DNA of 64,000 nucleotides from Ctena decussata. Taxonomy: Eukaryota > Mollusca > Bivalvia > Lucinida > Lucinidae. The translations under genes and the position numbers were made by a program. This document shows, piece by piece, positions 10,941 through 21,725 of this stretch. The notes below the pieces were generated by a model. That model ran no database searches. It worked only from the letters and a program-made list of their open reading frames with translations, and was not told the DNA's origin. The first letter of the stretch is position 1. The number at the start of each line of letters is the position of its first letter. The stretch covers positions 80,279,903 through 80,343,902 of the forward strand of contig OZ022499.1 of assembly GCA_963989385.1 (NCBI GenBank), given 5' to 3'.

Positions 10941-11106
10941 TATAATCCGATTATGATGTCAGATGATGTTCGGGCGGACGGGGGGAGGGGGCGTTTTACG
11001 GCCGCCGCACGGCACAGCACCAGCTGCAGTAAAGACGAATTACTTCTGAAAAGTTAGAACCTTTGAAAGCAAGTAATACACCAAAGAAATGAAAATAGCA
11101 GACACG

Positions 11107-12200
11107 GTTGAATTGAGTCCGTTCATGACTAAGCATTTATTATAGGGATCAAACATGGTTTTTCATGCATTAACGTTTGCATGGTTCCGAGGGAGATGTT
11201 GAAACCTGAGGCCGAAGGCCGAGGTTTTCAACATCTCCAGGAGCCGTTTCGGTTTGTCAACTCGAGTAATTCGAGTAACAAGAGTTACTGACTGAACAGC
11301 ACGAGCAACTACATATTCGATTTACTCGACTACCGTAACCCCCACCTAACCTCGGGTAGCCTGGATCATAGATGGCGGAAAGTGAACTTCCGCTGTAAAA
11401 GAAGCCATTTTTTTGTTGTTGTTGTTCATTCATAATGCTAATAATTCGCCCTTTTTCTGTTTGATAGTGAGAATGGGAGAGGCATGTTCATCATATTGAT
11501 GATTATGAAAAAAAAATTAGAAAAAGACTGTCAATGAAAAAGACAAAATTAAAAATAACTGCGAATGCTGCAAATGCACATGGGACAGCCCTTAACTTGT
11601 TAATAATGGACCTGTTCATATTGACAAGGAGAAGAGTCTTTTCAAAACGGGTTTACTCTTAAAGTGCCGGAAATGCAAATAGTTTATTTTGCAAACAGCC
11701 ACCTCATATGGATCTACAATGCTTTCTCTCAAGTCTGTGAACAACTTGTTTTGAAATTTGGAAGACAATGATTTTGTTCTCTGCTTTTCTGGCCCTTTAA
11801 GGGTAAAAAAGCCTACAGCAGTTTGTGCTCAGTACCTGCTTCTTTTGCCATATCAGGGTAGTCAAAGTCTTCTCTTCTACCTGGCTTTTCAAACTGAAAA
11901 AAAAAGAAAGAAAAATACAGTCAAACCTGTTTTAAGGGGTCACCCAAGGAAAGGACATAAAGACAGGTGACCCCGTAATACAGGTTCATTTGCACTGTAT
12001 CTTGGTCCAAGGGACCCAGAAAAGGTGGTGTATTCAGCATGGTTTACAGGGGGGTCAGAAACGACTTCAAAATAGTAATTTTACAAAATTTCGAACCGAG
12101 TAACACGAGTTGTCAACTCGACAATGCTCCAGAGAACCTTGCAAACGTTAATGCATTGGAAAAAAGTGTTTGATCGCTGTTATTGCATAAATTCAACTAT
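11107..12200. mobile_element. About 1.1-kb element with imperfect long terminal inverted repeats
   Basis: The left end (GGATCAAACATGG...CATGCATTAACGTTTGCA) is mirrored at the right end (GCAAACGTTAATGCATTGG...TGTTTGATCGC). An internal hairpin lies at about 11192-11243 (GAGATGTTGAAACC...GGTTTTCAACATCTC). No transposase is visible. The segment at 11915-12060 resembles a separate dispersed repeat (CAGTCAAACCTG). The outer ends are approximate. Confidence 0.6.
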
Positions 12201-12375
12201 AATGCTACAAAAATAATGAAAATGTTGGCGCACTATATTTCGGCCTTATCACTATTACCTAGCTGATCCCTACACGCACTATGCATGTCTATAAAAAATC
12301 CTCGTTTCAGGTCATGGTCAGCTAGATGCTCACTTTTGACGGGGGAGTTCAAAATTCAAACTTAGGTTGCACTCA

Positions 12376-12910
12376 TCACTTGGCAAAATTACTCGACTGA
12401 AATAACTGAAGTGCAACAACCCCGAAGGTACCTGAAAAGGTCCCTACCTGGAACGGCGTCCATCCCCACCTAAGGGTAAGGTCAGAATAAGGGACCTCCA
12501 CCCGGAACCAAATTACTTGTATACGGGGGAGGGTAAATTTAAGGGCTGCAAGTAATATGGGACCCCAACAGGTCCCATCCATGAAACCTAAGGAACGCCT
12601 GCGTATTCTCTCGTTGGGACCTGAGTTTCGCTGTGCTCCTCCTCTGCGGGTGGGGTTGGCCTGTGTTTCCCTGGATTTTCCGCTGGGGTGGCTTTCGTGT
12701 GGCGCGCGCCTCCTTCTCCGGATAGAACCTGACTTGGAGCCGCAGCAGGCAAACATCTATGCATAAATACTGGTTGGGCAGCGCTGACCGACGACACAAT
12801 TACAGACTGAATGACATTGGACGGACACACGGCGCCAAGTGTGTGCAACTATGGTTACGTACCGTTGAGCCACTTGGGTAACGTCGATAAGAGAATTGAA
12901 CTGAACTGAA
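12376..12910 (+). repeat. GC-rich repeat ending in (GAACT)n, possible retroposon 3' end
   Basis: Base composition is much richer in GC than the flanks. The last 90 bp (GGCGCCAAGTGTGTGCAACT... GAGCCACTTGGGTAACGTCG) recur at 24430-24510. They are followed by GAACT repeats, as expected for a LINE or SINE tail. Overlapping open frames on both strands match nothing I know. Confidence 0.55.
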
Positions 12911-13462
12911 CTGAACATGGTCAGCTAGGTACCGTGAATGTTTGTGCAACCTTTAGCAGCATTTTACAAGTCATAATAATTTTCACCAAAGTATTCACTC
13001 ATTGTCGTCTGCACTTTCATTTTTACAATATCCGAATTTGTATAACTCTTGCCTTAAAGTCTTTAATGGATATTTTCAACTGCAGTCTTGGAGTACTGCA
13101 GTGCTGACGGAGTACATTGCCCTGCAACTTGCATACGAAAAGTCGCCCAGTAGATGATTAACAGCGCGTGAAAATCGATGTTAATAGGCTAGATCTACAT
13201 GGTTTTGTGTTCGTTAAAACATACCTACTGATAGCATCTGGCACCGATATTTATGCAATAATATTTTTTAATACACTGTAGGCCTATTACAATGTTTTAT
13301 GTATTGCTGACCTCGGGAATGGTAGAGCTTACACATACACATGTAAGGTACATTCTTTCATTCGGATAATTTGTAAGAGATCGATCGTCGCCGATATGTA
13401 TACAACGTTATCCGAATGAGGGGTTTCTGTGACGTCGTCCTTAACAACTATACAGTGGAAAA
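12911..13462. promoter_or_regulatory. Presumed 5' flank of the two-exon gene
   Basis: No repeat recognised. A CRE-like TGACGTCG lies about 30 bp before the ATG. An inverted pair CATTCGGATAA / TTATCCGAATG lies about 40-105 bp upstream of it. No clear TATA box. The regulatory role is inference. Confidence 0.3.
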
Positions 13463-13945
13463 ATGGCGGCGCTTAGTATGGGATCATTTGGTGCTTATAA
13501 GCACGCATACAGTAAATATAAACAGGAATTAGAAGCAAGAGAGCAGGAATATATGAAAAATGAACCTCATATTCCAGAGCCTCAGACCGTATGGGTCACA
13601 AAACGATATGTGCCCACGGATTTAAGAGTAACTGCACCGGTACCAAGACATAAACTTTTGGCACCCAAAAGTTTGCCGCAGGCAGACTACCACTGGATTC
13701 CGAGAATTGATCCACCACTCAGGAGCTTTGAAAGGTCGCCAGAACGTGCAATTTTCGCTTCTCATCCTTCGAGCAGGTGTGAGGAGTATTCTACTCTGCG
13801 ACAGATGCTCCCGTCGTCCGGCAGCTCGTGGAAGCGGAGCCCGCCAAACTGGGGAACAAGCTATGGAGATCCACCTTCTCTAATTGATAAACCACCTAGA
13901 AGATTTCCCATTATAAACAGCCCAATGACACGGTAAGCCTCTCGG

Positions 13946-13978
<33 letters not shown>

Positions 13979-15342
13979 GAAGACACAAATTATTCAATAT
14001 TTGTGGGACGGGTAGGGGGTGGCTGGGGGAATTAATTCATATTAAGTTTATTTATAATGCATTTTGTTGTATAAAACCAGTAATAAATACAATAACTGTT
14101 GTATAAACAGCTTTTAGGGATATAAATTGTATTAAGTTGAGATTATTGACCGATAAGTATATGTATTTACCATATCGTCTGGCATTTAAAATTTTGATAG
14201 ATCTGTTTAAACATTTGAAAGCTTTAATCAATATCGCATTTAAACAGGTAACAAAAGGAAAATTCATTACAGTCTGTGCACATAATGGTTTTGTTCTTTG
14301 TTCACACTAAACAGAAAAAATCAGAGCCTGTTTTCAGCTGTTATTTTTGTTATTTTGTCTCCCGAGTTTTTCTGTTTTTTCGTTGTTGTTTTTTTATTCT
14401 GCACTGCATTAAACGCTAACTGTTCTGTTCTTTTCTTTTCACATCTACCGCAAAAAGTACTGAATAATAAATAAAGGCTAATCGACTCCGGTTTTAAGCT
14501 TAATGATTCTTGGGGAGTTAGGCCAATAATATATATTATCTTAAAATTACTGATTGTGATAATTATTATATTTACCTAAGTGGCCCTGCCTAAATATTGG
14601 GAAAGAAGTGATGATGATGAACAAAGTTTATCGGGGTCTGCACTGTTTTCGTCTCACTAGCATTAAGGTGTCCAAATAATTTTAAGGGGAATTAACTCTG
14701 CAATCCCCCGCCCCAATGTCTTCTCAGTCTAGGTCTTTTCTTTAAAGAGTTTACTCTGCATGATAGAGAGTAGACCCAGGTTTTGTCAACGATAGAATCA
14801 AACAGAAAGTCATGATTTTTTTTTAATATGATTTATGTAAATGGAGGGGGAATATGATGAAGCTGTGCCGATTCACCATAACCCTCCTTTCAGGGCGGAA
14901 ACCCGGTTTGGAGACATGCGCAAACAATGCAGGCCCAGGCGTCTGATTAGGCTCTTCACTATTTGATTACAGTAATTTCTTTGCAAAATACAATAGAAAT
15001 AAAAACATCCACGCAAAAACCCTAAAACAAGTAATGGACTCATCCAAATGATAAGGATGGACAAGTCCACCGGTCGAAAAAGATCAAAAGAGGCTTAAGT
15101 TTGCGTTGTAATTTAAACGGCGGTGGTGTAGTGGGTGATACGCTGAATTACCTATCCAGGGGTCGCAAGATTGATCCCCCGCTTCTCCGGTCTTTTGGGT
15201 GAGACTTTAAACCAATCTCCCGTCCCCGTATGACCTAGTTGCTGTTGGGACGTTAAACCCGAGTTCACTCACATTTTTTGTTATTTGTTCCAGGTATGTA
15301 GACGATATGCACCTAACTAACAGACTATTCAAGCTTCACTAG
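13463..15342 (+). CDS. Two-exon gene, unrecognised basic proline-rich protein (~172 aa)
   Basis: Exon 1 is 13463-13932: ATG in a good context (AAAAATGGCG), 156 codons plus two bases. It ends CACG|GTAAGC, a strong donor. An acceptor TTATTTGTTCCAG precedes 15294. Splicing there joins CG+G (Arg) and reads YVDDMHLTNRLFKLH to TAG at 15340-15342. Without splicing the frame ends three bases after the junction, so both forms are possible, but the acceptor and in-phase exon favour splicing. AATAAA signals lie at 15584-15593. The protein starts MAALSMGSFGAYKH, has a short charged stretch (KQELEAREQEYMKNE), then is rich in Pro, Arg and Ser, with no signal peptide or membrane segment. I do not recognise the family. 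The composition resembles small axonemal or microtubule-associated proteins, but that is a guess. Confidence 0.7.
13949..13978. repeat. (CT)n microsatellite in intron 1
   Basis: A run of CT dinucleotides starting about 15 bp after the donor site of the gene at 13463. Length variation here could affect splicing. Confidence 0.95.
15118..15278 (+). mobile_element. SINE C copy 1 (tRNA-like head, GGGACGTTAAACCC tail)
   Basis: The head GGTGGTGTAGTGGGTGATAC and a B-box-like AGATTGATCCC are followed by TGAGACTTTAAACC and TTGGGACGTTAAACCCGAG. It ends only about 15 bp from the acceptor of exon 2. A 5'-truncated relative is at 55983-56098. Confidence 0.7.
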
Positions 15343-15848
15343 GGACATTACGACTCCATTATCATCACCAGTCATCATCATTATCAACAACATGCTGCCA
15401 TTACTGTGTGTTCAGTTAAGAAAAATGACAGTTGCTGTCTGAAGGAGCAGTTATACGAAAAGAAATGCAAAACATGAGATTCCAAAGATCCGAGGATTTA
15501 GGTTTGGTAATCAACAGAAAAAGATTTGTGGATGAACGAGCTAAAAAAAAGTCAAAAACTGCCGTCTGAAGTTAATATGATCGAATAAATAAAAGAGGGA
15601 CATAGAAATCTATACTGGCATGGAACCATCTCACAATGCAACAAGGGCTTGTTATGTTTTTTATACACTGGAGTTTTTCTGGTCTCAGAAGTACCAAAAC
15701 CGTAACTTATCATACATATTTCATCAATGGATAAAGCTTATTACCCCGATAAATTTAATTATGATCAGTTTCAAGTAACTTTTGTCACAAGCCGAGTGAC
15801 ACTTTATTTAGTTTTTATCAATTACAGAGCGTTTAGTTCTTAGGGAGG

Positions 15849-15918
15849 TTTTGACGCCGGAACTCCTTTTTGTCATTGACACGTGCAAAACTATGATAGT
15901 TCCGGCGTCAAAAGTTCA
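15849..15918. repeat. Hairpin TTTTGACGCCGGAACT
   Basis: The arms TTTTGACGCCGGAACT and AGTTCCGGCGTCAAAA are separated by about 35 bp. Probably the remnant of a short foldback element; no other copy seen. Confidence 0.7.
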
Positions 15919-15979
15919 AAACCGTCCAACTATTAAACTTAAGCGCCATGGAAATGACCTTTATACATGTAGTATCAGC

Positions 15980-16760
15980 TATGACTCTGGGATGTGACGC
16001 TTTTTATTTATAAGTATGAAGATCTGGCAGTACTGACTGGGTGGAAAGTGACATTCTATTATTTATAATTATGAAGAAGGTCTGGCAGAATTAACCATAT
16101 AGAAGCAAGGGCGTAGCTACCTATACGGCAAATACGCAAGTGCGTATTGAAATTTTGTCAAAATTGACAAAATTTCAAAACGCACTTGCATATTTGCATG
16201 CTGAAATTTTAAGAAAGGAGACCAGATTTTAATACCAACTGCAAAATGGCTGAACGTAATACTTTTCCATTCAAGGAGTCCAGTTTAAAACATGAGTGTG
16301 CGTAACATGAAAATGCTTCTAGTTACGCCCCTGAGAAGTGACATTTTATTATCTACAATTTTGAAGAAGACCTGGCAGTATTAACTATGTGGAAAGTGTC
16401 ATCTTGCAGTATTACCCATGTGGACAGAAGCATTTTATTATCTACAATTATGAAGAAGATCTAGCAGTATTAAACATGTGGACAGTGACATTTTATTACT
16501 TGATATTTGTGAAGAATTACTATAAATATTAGTCTTGTGGCGGCTAATATGTCAAAAGATTCAGTATTATGAAAAATGACAGTATTAACCATGTGGCAAG
16601 TGATATCTTCTTTCTATTATCAAAGTATACAGCATTGCTGCATTATACCGTTTTATTAATTTATAATCAAGCTAAATAGTATTATACAGAATTACAGTAT
16701 TAGTCATGTGGCAAGTGATGTTGTATTCATTTTTGCTCACAGTGTATACAATATAAGCCA
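15980..16760. repeat. Degenerate ~60-bp tandem repeat in the gene's 3' flank
   Basis: Units such as GGCAGTATTAACCATGTGG, AAGTGACATTTTATTATC and TACAATTATGAAGAAGATC recur six or more times with decay to the right. A MITE (16106-16333) is inserted in one unit. Confidence 0.75.
16106..16333. mobile_element. MITE family 'GGGCGTAGCTA' copy 3 (5-bp TSD AGAAG)
   Basis: The ends are CAAGGGCGTAGCTACC and, reversed, CAGGGGCGTAACTAGA, with AGAAG at 16101-16105 and 16334-16338. The internal hairpin is TTTTGTCAAAATTGACAAAA. The rejoined flank matches the neighbouring tandem unit. Confidence 0.92.
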
Positions 16761-17110
16761 TGGGACAAAAATCTTTAATAATCACAGTAGAAGTTTGAAA
16801 GTGTGTCTATTGTAACTCTAAACTGTGAGTATATTTGATGGTACGTGTTTATTCTGCATAAAATATATAATTCGAATCCTTCATTAGAAATACCTTTATG
16901 GGGCCGTTCGTATGAGTTTTCGATCATCCAGCAGGATTCTAGATAAAGGGGTAACAGGAATAATTTTGGGATAAGTTTTTTTTTTTGCGAGACGGTTCTC
17001 ATGATGGTTCAAAAAACGGTTTATCGACAAATAGAAAAATGATCTCAGAAGTATCCTCAGAACTCCATCTGGAGCTCTGAAATATCTCATAATAATTATT
17101 ATAAACAATA

Positions 17111-17334
17111 GTCGCGACACGATAAAACCAATAAAGTGGCATTTGCGCCCATCGAAGATTCAGATCAGCCTGTGCATCCACCTAGTCTGACCAGAGTCTT
17201 CGCTGTGCGCTTAAAGGACATTAAGGTCCATGCGGACAGCGGAGACTCTGATCACACTGGGCGGATGCCCCGGCTGATCTGAGTCTTCGCTGGGCGCACA
17301 TGCCACTTTGTTGCTTTTGTCATGCTGCGGCTCA
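17111..17334. mobile_element. Foldback family F1 copy 2
   Basis: GTCGCGACACGATAAAACCA on the left and its mirror GCTTTTGTCATGCTGCGGC on the right, with the paired CAGATCAGCCTGTGCATCC / GATGCCCCGGCTGATCTGA inside. The left tip is slightly eroded. Confidence 0.88.
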
Positions 17335-18325
17335 AATACTTTCTGTATCGAGAACCCAGGTATAAATGTACATGTAAATATTATGTTGATTTCTGTATTC
17401 TTGATTTTTATTGTTTTATATTTAAAAGAACTATTGTTTTATAATTGTTAGTAGTATCCTGTATGATGCACCAGTCAGTATTATTTTACAAAGTTTCTAC
17501 ATGTCTTTCTGTGTTGAATTGTTGATTGCTTTAGTCAGTGGTATATATTTTAGAATATATTTCACAATCTTATCATTTGTTTGTTGGTACTGTCATCTAC
17601 TTTGCAGTTCTTTTAATAAAGTGGGAAAATAAAACTCATAGAAAACCTGCAGTATACCGCGCATGCCCAGCCATGTATGTCTGTCCACATACGCAATTTG
17701 GTCGTCTCATTCTATGGGCTACAAAGTCCAAGCGCATACCCCTTGACAGGCTTGGGGCGGCACTATGACTACCCCTCCAGGACCTATTCTCTTGTTTTTG
17801 TGTTGGGGATAAAAAGGCATAAATAATGTTCCAAACTTTCCAAAGGCAACCGGAACACAAAAGACGTCCGTTCCAACAGAGAACTGTTCATCACCTTTTT
17901 TTCATACTTTTGGGATTTAGCGACACTGAACCTGTTAAATAATGCGCATATGTCGCACTAAATTGGGAATATTACGGCCATTATTGATACCGGAATTTTG
18001 GAACGGATAGAACATGATACACAACTGAAAACACCGCTGCATATCTTTTTATTTATTTTTTTTTCTTTTGTCTCAGTTTACAGCACTATTTCGGACCATT
18101 GTATAAAAATGTATAATACGCGGGGTGGCTCCTACAAGAAAAGAAAGAAGACAATCTCGCCCAGCTTCGATGCGATGAGAATCTCACAGGTGTAGTATAA
18201 GCTTCAATGATGGCCTTCAGTACAAGAGGAAACGGTGGCCGTCCTGTGTCACCAATATCATGTCATTCTATACGGTGACAGATCGGGTGAAGTAACTCAT
18301 GATCAGGTGAAAAATAATTTTATGT
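17335..18325. other. Unassigned stretch
   Basis: A+T-rich, several short open frames without recognisable motifs, no clear splice-linked exons and no repeat I can match inside the window. Confidence 0.4.
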
Positions 18326-18602
18326 CAGGCCCAGGAGTTATAAAACTTGAGCATAATCTCAAACTCAAAATAAAGCTCACTGATTGGCTGCTTCCGAGCA
18401 CATAGCATGTGCTCGGAAGCAGCCAATCAGTGCGCTTTATTTTGAGCTTGAGATTACACATGCTCGGAAGCAGCCAATCAGTGCGCTTAATTTTGAGTTT
18501 GAAATTATTCTCAAGTTTTATAACCATGCTAGGAAGCAGCCAATCAGTGTGCTTTATTTTGAGTTTGAGATTATTCTCAAGTTTTATAACCGCGAACCCT
18601 GG
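18326..18602. mobile_element. Foldback element with repeated CCAATCAG boxes
   Basis: The ends CAGGCCCAGGAGTTATAAAACT and CTCAAGTTTTATAACC are inverted. The interior holds one inverted and three direct units of TCGGAAGCAGCCAATCAGTG plus TTTATTTTGAG. It shares its termini with the GGTTATAAAACTT family but not its body. Confidence 0.85.
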
Positions 18603-18764
18603 TCTTGCAAGGCCGATTTTATTTTGCACGGCGATTTTGCAGCAAATGTCTTCGTTTTATGGGATTAAGCTGTTACCAGAACACTTCGGATTTTCACTGA
18701 GAATAAGAATTATCCCTGTAATCGGCCTTCACAAAACGATGACAGTTGCAACGGACGATAAACT

Positions 18765-18985
18765 TTGATCGGTAGGCGCCTGACTTATAAGCCAGAGGTC
18801 CTGGGTTCGATACCCGGTCCGGCCACTTACTTTCATTTCTCCTTCCGCTGATTCAAGAAAGGCAGTTGTCAGTTGCTGGTGAAAGTATGTGCGCTTAGTA
18901 CTGGTTAACCGCTTAGGAGGTCAAAGCCTGGGTTAGATTAACTGACCGTCCCGACCTGTTTACAGTGAATAACACAACAACAACT
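18765..18985 (+). mobile_element. SINE B copy 1 (tRNA-derived)
   Basis: The tRNA-like part (GCCTGACTTATAAGCCAG; B box GGTTCGATACC) is followed by TTCATTTCTCCTTCCGCTGA, CAGTTGTCAGTTGCTGG and AACCGCTTAGGAGGTC. It ends in ACAACAACAAC. The A-box end is missing. Complete copies are at 61894-62163 and 62913-63154 on the minus strand. Confidence 0.88.
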
Positions 18986-19023
18986 ACTACTACATATGAC
19001 GTATTTCTTTAAGTTATAAGAGG

Positions 19024-19110
19024 GTTTTTTTTCCCCTTCCAAAACAATCCCAAAAATCTAGATCCGTCTACGGATCTAGATATTTGGGATTGATTTAGAC
19101 GGAAAACACT
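19024..19110. repeat. Hairpin repeat 'TCTAGATCC' copy 1
   Basis: AATCCCAAAAATCTAGATCC and GGATCTAGATATTTGGGATT form a near-perfect stem. A relative is at 54920-55015 (AGGTCTAGATCCATC / GATGGATCTAGATC). Confidence 0.75.
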
Positions 19111-19744
19111 ATCATGGCAGAATTTCATTCAGACTGATTTTTATATTTTGGGTTATTCCCGAGATAGAAAACCATTTTATAGCCATATGAATATGGAATT
19201 ACGAAATATTCGCATTTTACAAAATCAAAATCTGTCTTGTAAGAGCTGACATATAACTATTTTTCATAGCGGTATCTCCGGATATGGCTGTCTCTGACTG
19301 CCATATACTGGGAAGCATTATACCAGTAACGATAACGTCACTGGTACTGTGCAAGAGTTGCTGCAGCGTCGCTGGACAAATTGTGTTGGAAACAAATGAG
19401 ACTACGTTGAAAAAGAATGTGACCGGAAGATTGCGACATCTTCATAGTAACAGTATTTCATTTAAAGCGGAAACAGGAATAATGCCGCTGGGACAGCCAT
19501 CTGTATGCGTATTTTGTCAAGTCACATTCCCAAAATATTGTAAACGACCAATCTATCTGTCTCATGCTATTGTATCTAACGACTCGCAAAAGCATTTGTG
19601 AAAAGACTTAGTTAAAAATGATTGTTTTATTCATAAAATTGCGGAAACAATACGTTTTATTTACATACAATATGCAGTATACTTTAAACATTAATTAGCC
19701 TAAACAACTACAAATAGACATTACACATATTAACAGCATTTATT

Positions 19745-20413
19745 CTAGGCCATCGGTCTACAGACTTCAGAGGCTCTGTCAGTGAAGAATCGTTTTAGGA
19801 TAAAAACTTGTCCAAATCCCGCTAAAAGTATGACACATCCTTGAGTTAAACACCACCATGTCACAATTCTGTGGAGACCCTCGGCAATATGGCGCCCAAT
19901 CGATTCTTTCAACCTATAGTCTCGCTGAAACTCAACCACTGACGTCATAGTCTCGTGAATTCCGTCGCAAGATGATTCAGATGCTGTTCTTACAAACGGT
20001 CTTTTTAGTCCGGACTCTCCCGCAAGAGAATCAAGTTCCTCTGGTCGGAGGTCAAAATATACTATTTTATGAACCCAAGTAGAAAACTCGTTTCCAAAAC
20101 AGAATGTATATTCACCTCTGGATGTTTCAAAGACGAATCTGTCATTTTTCATTTTCGACTGTTTATACAGAACTTTTCCATTGGGACTTTTCACCGTCGC
20201 ATCCACATCATTATTACCTCCGCGAATCACCCGATATTCAAATATATACTTAATTGCTCCCTCAAAACGTTCTGAAAAGCAGAATTTTTCACTGTCTGGT
20301 AATTCAAACATTAGAGCTGACCCGCTGGCATGAGCCTCGCACAAAGCGATCCAGACAATCATAATTAGATATGTTAGTTTGGCCACAAGTGTTTGTTTGA
20401 TGTAATTCGACAT
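19745..20413 (-). CDS. p24/TMED family protein, TMED3/TMED7-like (p24 gamma)
   Basis: 222 residues, intronless. The product is a type I membrane cargo receptor cycling between ER and Golgi in COPII/COPI vesicles. A signal peptide covers residues 1 to about 29 (hydrophobic TYLIMIVWIALC). The GOLD domain covers about 33-125: SEKFCFSE holds Cys45, and the family hallmark EYTFCFGNEFST holds Cys105, its likely disulphide partner. Then come KIVYFDLRPEE, an amphipathic or coiled segment (EFQRDYRLKESIGRHIAEGL, 161-180), one membrane helix (about 186-206) and the short cytosolic tail LKRFFTDRASEVCRPMA. The FF pair at 209-210 is the COPII/COPI-binding motif; there is no C-terminal dilysine. GQVFILKRFFTD is closest to TMED7/TMED3 tails. 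The ATG follows GAGGAGAA. AATAAA begins right at the stop (19739-19744), with further signals near 19653 and 19627. Animal relatives usually have introns, so a retrocopy is possible, though no poly(A) trace is visible. Confidence 0.9.
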   Translation of the reverse strand: MSNYIKQTLVAKLTYLIMIVWIALCEAHASGSALMFELPDSEKFCFSERFEGAIKYIFEYRVIRGGNNDVDATVKSPNGKVLYKQSKMKNDRFVFETSRGEYTFCFGNEFSTWVHKIVYFDLRPEELDSLAGESGLKRPFVRTASESSCDGIHETMTSVVEFQRDYRLKESIGRHIAEGLHRIVTWWCLTQGCVILLAGFGQVFILKRFFTDRASEVCRPMA

Positions 20414-21187
20414 TTCTCCTCACTAACTGGTTCTTTGTGTCCACTTAAATCTTTTAGTTAGTAAATTCAGCCAGAAAATTCGTTTATTAATTTATTTTGA
20501 CATAATACACATATATTAGAAACATATTATATATTTATTTTCCTGCCACGCACCTAACATGTTCCATGCCACTGTTTCATTTCTATCTTTTATTTTTCTA
20601 TAAGCGATTAATTTCAAAGACATTCTCATATAATTGATTCGGAAAATAAATCGTTAAACGCGAATACCTATTATCGTGGTCAAAGATTATGCACACACAA
20701 TATTCAATTTCTTTACAAGTTTCTTTTTTCAGCAAACATATAAATTCACTTGTTGGCCGGTTAATAAATCAGCTCATCTTGAAGAAGCAGTCCAATGTAG
20801 CTATTCTTGAATTAATCTTTGAGTTTTGGTGCCAAAGCAGACTTTTCTTCCCTCAACTCTGACAACATAAACTTTTAAAAAAGATGAAATATATGATACA
20901 CGTGGAACTACACTGACCTATACACCTATGAAGAAAGTCTGCACAATTTAGGTAAAATGACAAATTTAAAAACAATAAAAGATTTTCAAAGAAAAAATCA
21001 ACACCCAAGTTTAGATAATTCACTCCAATACACCAAATAAAATATTTTTGACCGCAGCTATATTGCGTGGTGTACATTGTATATATTGTTAGTGACAGCT
21101 GGCGTAACGCCACGCTTCCACAATGACTGCTTCGTCTTATAGAATTATGTTGAGAAGTCAATAGAAGTCGATTCAGCCTTGCAACAG
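20414..21187. other. Unassigned stretch upstream of the TMED gene
   Basis: It should contain the promoter of the minus-strand TMED gene, but no clear core element stands out. A+T-rich, no recognised repeat. Confidence 0.35.
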
Positions 21188-21197
21188 ATGTCTCTAC

Positions 21198-21260
21198 CAA
21201 TCGGAGCACCGCTCGGCCAATTCCGTGGATCACGGAATTGGCCGAGCGGTGTTCCGATTG
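21198..21260. repeat. 63-bp near-perfect hairpin flanked by 10-bp direct repeats
   Basis: Two 30-nt arms differ at one position and have a 3-nt loop (GAT). Each arm contains TTGGCCGAGCGGTG, which resembles the A-box region of tRNA-Leu or tRNA-Ser. ATGTCTCTAC lies directly on both sides (21188-21197 and 21261-21270), like a target-site duplication. Confidence 0.85.
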
Positions 21261-21725
21261 ATGTCTCTACGACGGTCCGTCTTTATATTAACCCATTTAT
21301 GCCTGATGGACTCCTCTGTCCTTATAAATTGGATTAGTCCATTTGTAAATTAAGGAGTGTCAGTATTAGTTCATTTTTTTTTTTCATTTTTATTTTATTT
21401 CACAAGGCGCAATACCAATTTGCCTTATGCAGGTAAACTTTACCCTGATCAGAAGCCGCATATCTGGGTCTGCTCTGTTTCCCAATGTCCCTTTTATGGG
21501 ACACTTTGCATATGTTCGCTGGCTCTCTCAGCGAGCACGTGCCTTGCGTGCATGATTGCACAAATACACAAAGCTCATGCCGGAGTGGTCATCTTTTACG
21601 TATGGAGAAACCGAAATGCCGATATCGAGGGCAAGTTTAGAGAGTTTTAAAATTAAAATATACTATCAAAATACACCTACAGTAATTTGCCCTTATAAAA
21701 CTCTCCATTACGTCAAAATATATCA

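Noticed and set aside
12376..12848. Overlapping open frames of 69-126 codons on both strands
   Set aside because: They lie in a GC-rich repeat whose end recurs at 24430-24510; GC-rich DNA keeps frames open by chance and no motif is recognisable.
19284..19601. 105-codon plus-strand frame beside the TMED gene
   Set aside because: No recognisable domain, no clear promoter or splice context, ordinary length for chance. Kept as unsupported.
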